Source of the DNA: Linnemannia hyalina
Lineage: Eukaryota > Mortierellomycota > Mortierellomycetes > Mortierellales > Mortierellaceae
NCBI GenBank assembly: GCA_019671135.1
Contig: JAHRHY010000017.1
Span: 806,001-870,000, forward strand
DNA length: 64,000 bases
Reading direction: 5' to 3'
The translations under genes were made by a program, and so were the position numbers. Shown piece after piece: positions 55,385-64,000 of this stretch. How positions within the stretch are numbered: position 1 is the stretch's first letter; the number at the start of each line of letters is the position of its first letter. The notes beneath the pieces are model-generated. The model worked only from the letters and a program-made list of their open reading frames with translations. It was not told the DNA's origin and did not search any database.

Positions 55385-57750
55385 ATGTCCGCCACTGACA
55401 AAGACAACATCAGCAACCCCAAGGAGGACGATATCAGCGCTCTCCTCGACGACGATATCGATGAGAACGACCACGACAACAACGACACTATCCACCTCGA
55501 TGCACCTGCATCCGATAAGAGACCTGGTTCACCCCAGGCCACAAAGAAAGACAGCCCCAAGGTCAAGGATACCACCATCAAGGATGAAGACGACGAGGAT
55601 GAAGACGACGAGGACGAAGATATCAACATCCACTCTTCCTCCACTGCTGCTGCTGCTGCCACTGTCGTCCCTGTGGCTCCTCTCGTAACCTCTGCTGCCC
55701 CTGCCTCCCCTCCTCCTGCTCTTGCTCCTGCTCAGGTTCCTGCTGAGCCTGCCACCAACCCTGCTCAGTCTGAAAGAGAGGCCAGATTGGCCATCCTGAC
55801 TGAGGCCTTTCCCACGGTCGAGAAGGAGGTCTGCGAGTTTGTCCTCGAGAGTCATCGTGGAGACGTCGAGGCCAGTATCAATGCCTTGCTCGAGATCTCT
55901 GACCCCGAATTCCATGCCGATCCTGTGCCTGCACCACAGCCTATTCGCGCCCCTGCTCCTGCTCCAGCCCGCGTTCCTTCTTCGGATGCGCCTGCGCTGC
56001 CCCGTCGTCAGTCCAACGACTTGGTCAGTCCAATGGACAACTTGAACCTTGGAGGTCAGAACCAACAAACTCAGCGCAATATTGATGTAAGACACCTTTC
56101 ATATGCTTGTCATTGGGTGAATTGACGAAAAGGAGACGGCGAAGAGAAGACGAGGTTTTTTCTTGGCAACAACAGGATATCGTCAACTCGTCCTTGCAAA
56201 ATAGAAACGCGGGAAACAACTAAAAATGATTCGTTACTTTTTTTCTAACCCTTTTTTTTATCTCTTTGTGTCTCAAATAGCCCATTCTCTTGGCATCGAC
56301 ATCGACCTCTGAACAACAGTTGCGCGCTGATGAGGACTTTGCTCGCACCTTGGCTGCCATGGATGAATACAGAGGTGCGTTTCCTTCTTCTTGTTGACCT
56401 TGTTGTTCTTATTACGGACCGTGAGAGCACTTTTTTTTTTTTTTTTGGATGACCCTGACTTTTCGAATGTATTTTTTGTTTGTGTTTGCGTCATGTGTCG
56501 GAACGTGTAACCATCGGGCTTTCGTTTTCTTTCTGTGCCTTCTCTTCCATTCTTCCTCTCCTTCGCCGTTGACTAGAACGTCACTAATCTCAATCGTTGT
56601 TGTGTTTCTGTGGACCGGATGTTAATTCCGTTGCTCTCCTTGCATATTTGTAACTTAATAGCCCGTGATAGACAGAATGTTAGTGGACAACAGAACCAGC
56701 AGCAGCAGCAGGAGCAGGAGGGACCTGGCTTTGTTGCCGAAATGAAAGAACTCATGGATGGTACGGCATCCTTCCTCTTTGTTGGAGGGAATTGTACATT
56801 TTGTTAAAGGCCATTCTCTCCAGCGTGTATTCTAACCGTCGTTGTTTTTCTTTATATTCACATAGAGGAATTGCCCAAGATCAAGGAGCGATTCAATGTG
56901 GCTGCTGATAGTAAGGCGAACATCCCTTGAAAGGATCGATGTTGTCAAGCGCGATTATGATAGCTGGATTATGAACAAACGTCTCACCTCGATTTTACTT
57001 TACCTACCTCCAATTAGCCACCAAGAAGAAGGTGAACGAGTGGTACACCCAGTTTAAGGCCAACAGGGCTGAGGCTACGGCAAGACAGCAGGCGCAACAG
57101 CAGCAACAACAACAAGGCGCCTACAGGAACGGAGGCTCCAGCCAAGGCGGCTACTATGACGATTACAGGTGACTATTACTCGCACCATTTCAAGGGGTGG
57201 TTGTTCTTCATGAGTGTTAACATTGATATTAACATGAGCACTGTCTTTACCTCTTAGTGATCGCCCCGATGAACCCATCCGGTTTGGATCGCGCGCAGAC
57301 GAGGACGAGCCTCTTTGTAAGTCTCGTAGCTCATTTACTTCTTCTTGGCATGGGGCGACTGTATGTAATGCTGTTCGGCATGTTCTAACTGAAAATCTTT
57401 GTCATTTCCGTTCGCGATCAATAGCCCGGAACAACAGGACAACCCCTCCTCTGGATGGACCTACTCCACCTCTCCCCAACAGACCCTATAACACGACTCC
57501 GACCGAGAGCAATAATAACCGCGCAACAACAGTCGAGGATGGTAAGAAACATGAACCCCTTTCACAAAATGCCAAGACTATGTTATTTCAAGAGCACACA
57601 TACATATACCTATGAGGCTCGATCGTGGATTCGCAAAAAGAAGCAACGTGCTAATGCCAAGGCTTCTATTTATTGTTTGGTCTTATAGAACTGCAATATG
57701 CAATCAATTCCAACCCTGGTTCTGGTCTCAACCCAGTGACCAGGAGATAA
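55385..57750 (+). CDS. CUE-domain ubiquitin-binding protein, Cue5-like
   Basis: Yeast Cue5 links ubiquitinated proteins to Atg8 for selective autophagy. Exons: 55385-56086, 56281-56374, 56662-56760, 56866-56910, 57018-57168, 57258-57316, 57425-57541 and 57689-57750; 442 aa, in frame. The N terminus is acidic (Asp/Glu run at about 66-80), then Ala/Pro-rich. The CUE domain lies at about 132-172, with AFP in place of the usual MFP and a di-leucine ALLE near its end. Downstream, LRADEDFARTLAAMDEYR is the conserved block of this family. A helical stretch (EELPKIKERFNVAAD, KKKVNEWYTQFKANRAEATA) and a low-complexity tail follow. No clear Atg8-interacting W/F-x-x-L motif was found, so the autophagy link is inferred from the family only. 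Confidence 0.87.
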
Positions 57751-59051
57751 TGGCAGCGAAGATGGTCTTCGCCAGTTCTCCATTTGTCGTTTAACGAGGT
57801 CAGGAACCGACACCACAAAGCCTTCAACAGCTCCCTCCTTTTTTTGTATTCTAGCCAACTATCGACCCTTCTTTTTGTTTCAATAACAAATATCAACACG
57901 AACATGAACACGAATGAAAAAGGAGAAGGATGTCATGCTGCATCATTTTTGCTAACGTGGAGTACGGTTGCTTGTCTCGTGCATTGTATAACAAGAGGAG
58001 TATGGGTGACATGAGATCATGGCATGGTCTGTGGCTGTGCTATTTTTAGGAAAGCCTCTAGCCCCGAAAGCGCAGTTTGAAGGACGAGGGCTGTGCTGGG
58101 AGGTGAGAGAGAAAAAAGCAAACAAGGTTGGGACCTTCGGCGGGAAGAAAAAAAAATCTGCTCGTCCCGCATTTTTCTTTTTTGCTTGTTTTTTTTTTTT
58201 TTTTTTTTTTTGGGCCTTCCAAGCCTCCCCTGCTGGTAACAAGGGTGTGTGTGTGAGTGTTTTTCTTCTTTGACTTGTGTCATGGCTTGGCCAAGGAAAA
58301 AGTTTGACGACGGATTTGGTGGTGGTGCTATGTCGTGCTGTGCCGTGTGGCGTCCAGAAAAGTCGCGTTGTCATTGAGGAAGGAACAAAGAAAGGTCAAG
58401 CAACATGAAAAAAATGGGAAGGGATGTGTGCAGGGCCAGGCCCAAGCGGGAAGTAATGGAGGCAGGGGAATCGAGCCATGAAGATACTTCGTGTTTATGC
58501 CCATGCGAGATATGAGGGAGCGAGAGCATAGCCCCTGGAAGGGCAGAAAAAAGTGTAAGGGAAGAGTCGATGCTCAGAGCACTAGGGATGGTTTGTTTGT
58601 GTTGTTATTGTTGTTTTGAAAAAGTAAAAGTCGCACCAAAGGAACCTTGTCCACAACAAGAAGAAACAAAAATAGAGCGGACTCGCCACTCGAAAGCGTT
58701 CGTGCGGATGATAACAGCAGCAGAAAAGCAAAAGTAAAGCGAACGGGAACTTTAAAGGGAGAGGAAGAAAGAAAGGGGTCGAGAACGAGTTATTCCCCCT
58801 GTGCCAGTCAGTCGACCCTTCTTCCTCTTCTCTCCTTCTGTCTTTTCGCTCCTTCTTTCTCTCTTCTTTCTCTCTTCTTTCTTTCCTTTTTTTCTTTCCT
58901 TCACCCCACTTCAACTCCTTCATCACCCTTGTAGATTCCACACAGCCGTCCATCTTCATCTCACACCCAATACCCACTTTTTCACTCTCATTGCTCTTTT
59001 TGTGCTCTTTTCTAATCCAATACCTGCATAACAACAAAAAGGTCACCAGCC
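57751..59051. other. Intergenic: Cue5-like 3' flank and chitin synthase promoter
   Basis: Contains a run of 23 T at 58189-58211. The 250 bp before the chitin synthase ATG are C/T-rich. Open frames lack motifs, and none is called. Confidence 0.5.
58189..58211 (+). repeat. Run of 23 T residues
   Basis: Uninterrupted T23 in the region between the Cue5-like and chitin synthase genes. Confidence 0.8.
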
Positions 59052-62000
59052 ATGGCCCAGTACGTGCAGCTCCACGACTTCAATCAGAAGCAGGAAGAAG
59101 ACGACGACTACAACCCTCGTCTTGGAGGAACCACCCCCGGGATTGGTCACTCCTCAGCAGCCGGCGCCTACCAACCACACACCCCATACCAGCAGCACAC
59201 ACCCATGCCCCAACACCACCAATTATACCCCGGTGCCGCCGACACTCTTCTCCCTGGAGGCGCAACCCCTCACCTGTCAGGCGTCCAGACACCCTTCTTG
59301 CAACCCCGTTACGTCGGCGAAGTCCCCGAGCGTCAAGAACGTCGGTACAAGACCAAAAAAAATGTCCAGCTCACTGACGGAAACTTGGTCTTGATGTCCC
59401 CTGTGCCTACGCATTACTTGCAACACCAGAAGCAACAGGAGGGGGAAGAATGGGAGTTTATGAGATATACGGCTGTTACGTGTGATCCGGATGACTTCAA
59501 GAATGAGAATTACACGTTGAGGCCGACGATGTGGAACAGAGAGACGGAACTTTTTATCGTCGTTACAATGTACAACGTAAGTTTGAGAGGGTAGTGTTTT
59601 TGGTTGTTATTTTTCGTTTATTGTTGTTTTGCCGTTGTTTGTGTTCACTGTGGCAAAAAGTGAGTCGACTCTTTAAGGATCGAAAAAGAAGGAAAAGGCA
59701 AGAGTTGTTTACTAATGATATCTTTCCTTTCTTCTTTCTACAACTCCCCTTTTGCTAATGCCCCTTATCCATGTCCCTATGTCTACGATACTACCAACGA
59801 CAACGACGAATAACAGGAGGATGAAATTCTTTTTGCAGAGACGATGCACGGGATTATCAGAAATATTCGCCACCTCGTCTCAAGAACCAACTCCAAGACC
59901 TGGGGCGAGGGAGCATGGGAGAAGGTCGTCGTCTGTATTGTTGCAGATGGACGCAAGAAATGTAACGAAAAGGTCTATCAGTACCTGGCGGCCATGGGTG
60001 TCTATCAGGAGGGTATTGCCAAGCGTGAAGTCAACGGCAAGCCGGTCACCGCTCACATCTACGAGGTAATTGTTGCTTCGTGGGCAATTGAACTTTTTAC
60101 ACTTAAAAGAATGGACGACGCTGGATGGAAATAACTGGAAGAAAACAATGGCAATGGCAATGAACGCAAAATAACAAGTAAAAAACGACAATAGTTTAAA
60201 AATAACAAACTAACAACTACTACAATTGCGCCATATTATAATAGTACACGACGCAGGTGACGATCGACCCGTCGATGAAGATTACCCCGTCAAAGGCGAG
60301 CGACTATGCGCCAGTCCAGATCATGTTCTGTCTTAAGGAACAAAACGCCAAAAAACTCAACTCTCACCGCTGGTTCTTCAACGCCTTCGGACCCATCATC
60401 AATCCCCGCGTTTGTATCTTGCTGGATGTTGGAACACGACCAGGACCCACCTCAATCTACCAGCTCTGGAAGGTCTTTGATCTCAACTCTAATGTCGCTG
60501 GTGCCTGCGGTGAGATCAAACCCGTCAAGGGCACCGGTGCCAAGAATCTGCTGAACCCTCTCGTCGCCGCCCAGAACTTTGAGTACAAGATGGTAAGCAT
60601 CACTTCTTTTATTTCGTTTTTGAATCTGAATTGTTGGTACAGCGCAATGTTGTTAACCCATTAGTTTTGCTGCCTATTAGAACAATATTCTGGACAAGCC
60701 CTTGGAGTCAGTCATTGGATATATTCAGGTGCTTCCTGGTGCGTTCTCGGCATACAGATACAAGGCGCTGTTGACCTCGCCCGAGACGCCTAACGAGGGA
60801 CCTTTGGTCAGCTATTTCAAGGGAGAGAAGCCTACGGCAGACTCGGGCATTTTCGACGCCAACATGTACCTCGCAGAGGATCGTATTCTTTGTTTCGAGC
60901 TGGTGGCCAAGAGGGGCTATGCCTGGACGCTCCGATATGTCAAGTCAGCCTGGGCCGAAACAGATGTACCCGACACGGTTCCTGAGCTGATCAGTCAGCG
61001 TCGTCGTTGGTTGAACGGAACCTTTTTTGTGGCGCTGTTCTCTGTCTTCCATTTCCGCAAGGTCTACCTGAGTGATCATGCTGGCTGGAGAAAGTTCCTC
61101 TTCCACATCCAGCTTATCTACAACGTCGTCTCCCTCTTGTTCAGTTGGTTCGCTATGGTGAGTCCTCCCACCCCCCTCTTTTTTTTTTTGCTAGAGAGTT
61201 TATACACATTATGCTAACATGCTTCTGTTTTCTTTACTCAATAGGCCAACATTTATCTGACCTTTTACATCTTGGCCAACTCGCTCACGATCCCTGGAAA
61301 CAGTCCATTTGGAGACAACTCTGTGGCCAAGGTTCTGTTTGTCTTACTGCGCTACGCCTACCAGTTCCTTGTCATCACCATGTTTGTCCTCAGTTTGGGT
61401 AACCGACCTACTGGGTAAGTCTCTTGGTGTTATGATTATTATTTGGCCTACTTGTTCATTCTGGAGTATGTATTTTTGCTAACACGCATGCTTTTGCTCT
61501 CAATGTGCAATAGATCGAGGGTGCTGTACACGGGGGCGATGGTTTTTTTCGCGTTCTTGATGGTGTACATGACGTTCGCCGCTATTTGGATGACCAAGCT
61601 TGGAATTCAGACAGCGATGGCAGCAGGTGCGACCAGTTTTGGAGCATTGATGCAGGATGAGACGTTCAGAGGCGTTATTTTGTCGCTGGCTTCGACCTAT
61701 GGACTCTACCTTGCCGGATCCATCATCTACTTTGAGCCCTGGCATATGTTTACCAGCTTCATTCAGTACCTTGGCATGATGCCCAGGTAAGGACCTTCTC
61801 TTTTTTACTCGTATATATGCTGTTTGTAAATTGCGTTCCTCTTCACATATACTGACACGTTCTTCTCTATATGAAAATAGCTTTGTGAACGTGCTGAATG
61901 TGTATGCGTTCTGTAACACACACGATGTGAGTTGGGGAACCAAGGGAGATACTATTGAGAATATGGACCTAGGAGTCGCGAAAGCGTCGTCTGATGCCAA

Positions 62001-62367
62001 GACGGCCGAGGTGACTGTGGATGTGCCGACGGAGGAGAAGGATATCAACGCGAACTATCAGCTTGCATTGGACTCGATGATGGAGAGGACCCCTGAGGAA
62101 GTGAAGCCCCCAGATGCAAAGACAGAACAGGAGGATTACTACAAGGCCTTCCGTACTCGGTTGGTGTTGATCTGGTGTGCGTCGAACGCGTTGCTTGTGA
62201 GCATTATTACGTATGGAGGCGACGAAAAGAACGATGCGTACGATGGGCGGTCCAAGTTTTATTTGGGCTTTGTGTTGTGGTCCGTTGCATTCCTGTCTGC
62301 CTTCCGGTTTATTGGATCGATGGTCTATATCATCCTCCGCCTTATCTCTGGCGAGCTCCGTTGGTAA
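59052..62367 (+). CDS. Chitin synthase (division 1, class I-III)
   Basis: Plasma-membrane processive glycosyltransferase (GT2) that polymerises UDP-GlcNAc into chitin. Exons: 59052-59576, 59817-60065, 60257-60592, 60681-61157, 61245-61414, 61514-61786 and 61881-62367; 838 aa. The disordered Pro/His/Thr-rich N terminus lacks a myosin motor, and the length fits division 1. After the family block [20 protein letters not shown] come the DVGTRPG motif and the catalytic motifs: QNFEY at 364-368, LAEDR with Glu-Asp-Arg at 436-438, and QRRRW at 476-480. The C-terminal half has about seven membrane helices ([57 protein letters not shown] and more). [18 protein letters not shown] is the conserved post-membrane block. 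Exact class within division 1 was not resolved. Confidence 0.97.
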
Positions 62368-62890
62368 CTGGGTTCACTTTCTTTTATATATATATACTTC
62401 TTCGCCTACTTGTCCATAGTATCCTTTTCTTTTCCTTTCATTGCATCTTTTTCAAAGTAAAGCATCGTTTTTCAGCTCAAGATTGGTGGCGATTCTCTTA
62501 CCTTGTGCATGGCAACCATTTCCTGTGACGTGTTACATAGCAAAGAAATTTTTTCACACATGTTTTTTTCTACAGAGGAGTATAAAAGAGTTTGAGGTGT
62601 GTTCTAAAAGCAATCAACTCTTCCCTCCACAACGTAAGTCTACCAAACTGATCAGCAACCATTTGGAATCTCGAACGCATCCTTAAGAAACAAACGACTG
62701 GTTATTTCATGACAATTCCTCCTCTCCCTCAACCGGCCGAACCCCCCTCCAACCCCCACCCACACACTCCCCCTTCCACAATCCGCAAATAAACTGTGCA
62801 CACACCGAGGGATTCTTACCATTCCTTCTCGAGAGTGACGCAGAGGGTTTTCTTTTAAGAAGATCGCACTTACACTGTTTGCAAGATAAA
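62368..62890. other. Chitin synthase 3' flank
   Basis: No coding exon recognised. Contains a C-rich stretch with repeated CCCCC near 62736-62773. Confidence 0.5.
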
Positions 62891-63138
62891 ATGAATAACC
62901 ACCGTTTGAGGATGCGCTCGACGTTCACGGAGCTCGTTTATAGGTATGTGGTTCATATCCCCTAACTCTTTTTTATTCTTCCAGTTTTTTTGTCTTTTTT
63001 AGATCAAGAAGTGATCGGGAGATCAGGAAGTTGGATCAGTTGAAGCATAAGAGGTGTATGAATAATAAAAAAAAGTTTTTTGTCAACAACAAAGCAATTG
63101 AACTGGCTGATACATTGAGTGCAGTTGATCCCCCTTGA
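62891..63138 (+). CDS. Possible two-exon small protein or gene start, low confidence
   Basis: ATG 62891 opens a short exon (62891-62943) ending at a GTATGT donor. The intron has a good branch-point sequence (CTAAC) and ends at TTTTTAG, after which the frame continues from 63003 to a TGA at 63138; 62 aa in all. The first part (MNNHRLRMRSTFTELVYRSR, then SDREIRKLDQLKHKR) is basic and helix-like and looks more like protein than the A-rich end does. It may instead be the start of a longer gene whose later exons are those described at 63184-63656. No function can be given. Confidence 0.25.
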
Positions 63139-63183
63139 TCGTTTTTGCGTGCCTTCCTTTTCTCCATGCCCAAATGGCAATAG

Positions 63184-63656
63184 TTCGAACTGTTTCGTTT
63201 ATCTCACGACCCTCTTCACGTGTATAAAGAAGTCGCCAGTATCACACTCTGGCCTGAGCCATCGACCCGATTGACCATCATTGATCCTGACCGGTATATC
63301 GTCTAGCGGCTAATCGAGGTATATAGTCAGCAATTTTCGATGGATTGAGCAGCACCATCAACACAACGGGGGTTTACGTCACTATCAGCACTCCAATCTC
63401 TCCTTGGCAGTTGGCACCCTCCCAGTTCATCCCTACGGATTTAGTAAACCCGTTTACTTTAGATCCATCACCGCACTATCCTCAAGCCAAAGCTGACTTT
63501 AACGACGATGTGTTCACGATGCCGCAATATTTGCAGTTCCTGAAATTTGTGGGCAAGGGAGAACTGCAAAGACCCCCCGCTGCCGTCTATGAGGCCTTAC
63601 GCGGAGGAGGGGGACCTGGGCTTGACAATCGTAGCGGGCGGTGGTGGTGGCGATAG
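63184..63656 (+). pseudogene. Possible degraded coding sequence at the right edge
   Basis: Two adjoining stretches read like protein but in different frames. 63184-63303 gives FELFRLSHDPLHVYKEVASI and continues to DPDRYIV before a TAG; read through, the same frame continues RLIEVYSQQFSMD to a second stop. From 63345 another frame gives VNPFTLDPSPHYPQAKADFN and MPQYLQFLKFVGKGELQRPP, ending at 63656. The gap between the blocks is too short for an intron of the size used in this window. A frameshifted pseudogene is the simplest reading; unusual splicing is the alternative. The protein family is not recognised. Confidence 0.3.
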
Positions 63657-63799
63657 TGAGGGTGATAGTGGTGAGTGCGATGAATACGAATAAAACGCGT
63701 GCATTTTCTTCGCTCATTGTCATTTCTTTTTTTTCTGAATATGAATAATCGTGGATGGGTCTATGTTTACATGTAATCCAGTGTATGATACTGGTTGTT

Positions 63800-63868
63800 A
63801 CCTGCAAAACAGGAGGTATCCACACCTGCAAATACGCGGTATCATACCTGCAAATACGAGGTACACTC
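63800..63868 (+). repeat. Three tandem 22-24-bp repeats
   Basis: Three successive copies beginning ACCTGCAAA at 63800, 63824 and 63846, each continuing with an ACG/ACA core and GGTA. GTATGATAC at 63783-63791 is also inverted as GTATCATAC at 63839-63847. Not coding. Confidence 0.75.
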
Positions 63869-63883
63869 AACTTTTTTTTATCC

Positions 63884-63908
63884 GGACAGTTTACTAAGAA
63901 AACTGTCC
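63884..63908. repeat. Perfect 9-bp hairpin
   Basis: GGACAGTTT and AAACTGTCC form a perfect stem with a 7-nt loop (ACTAAGA), immediately right of the tandem repeats and a T-run. Together they resemble the subterminal structure of a DNA transposon, but only one end is in view. Confidence 0.7.
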
Positions 63909-64000
63909 CAGAAAATAAAGGTGTGAACAAGGAGAAGGCTCGAGTTATTGCATGCTACATATTATCGTCACCATCATCGTCGCTACCGTTGTCGCTGACA

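Noticed and set aside
63780..63870. Short direct repeats resembling a CRISPR array
   Set aside because: Only three degenerate copies with no spacers, in a eukaryotic genome.

Overview
This is a gene-dense fungal nuclear window. The genes have many short introns (mostly about 60-110 nt) with GTAAGT/GTACGT-type donors and TAG/CAG acceptors. Fungal marker genes are present: a CYP51 sterol demethylase, a chitin synthase, a Git1-type permease and a Vta1 homologue. A GDP-fucose transporter, a tandem pair of F-box/leucine-rich proteins and a TRP-like channel fused to a WD40-like region point to an early-diverging Mucoromycota lineage, most likely Mortierellomycotina. That placement is an inference from gene content and was not tested against a database.

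Layout. 0.8-6.3 kb: CYP51/ERG11 (minus) and homogentisate 1,2-dioxygenase (minus, 7 exons). 6.3-12.5 kb: a long pyrimidine-rich intergenic region, then a 692-aa coiled-coil protein with a His/Gln-rich tail. 13.1-14.9 kb: a Git1-like permease (minus). 14.9-18.5 kb: no gene seen. 18.5-22.5 kb: a small unknown protein and a large germ-cell-less-like BTB protein (both minus). The BTB gene shares a 452-bp divergent promoter with a RINT1/Tip20 homologue (22.9-26.4 kb, 11 exons). 27.4-35.0 kb: GDP-fucose transporter, METTL21/Rkm5-type methyltransferase and two tandem F-box paralogues, all plus. 35.7-42.1 kb: a 12-exon, 1682-aa ion channel, followed at once by a candidate small secreted cysteine-rich peptide. 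42.6-47.9 kb: a 600-aa unknown protein with a mitochondrial-like N terminus and a sodium:solute symporter (both minus). 49.8-57.8 kb: AP180, Vta1 and a Cue5-like protein. 59.1-62.4 kb: chitin synthase. 62.4-64 kb: possible degraded coding sequence and short repeats with a hairpin, perhaps the edge of a mobile element.

How the genes may work together. AP180 (clathrin adaptor), Vta1 (Vps4/ESCRT-III cofactor), the CUE-domain protein (ubiquitin/autophagy adaptor) and RINT1/Tip20 (Golgi-to-ER tethering) all serve membrane traffic, and the first three are adjacent. GDP-fucose import into the Golgi and chitin synthesis both feed the cell wall. CYP51, HGD, the Git1-like permease and the solute symporter are housekeeping metabolism and nutrient uptake. 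Exon boundaries were set by hand from splice consensus, reading-frame continuity and recalled family alignments. Where a junction is uncertain the entry says so.
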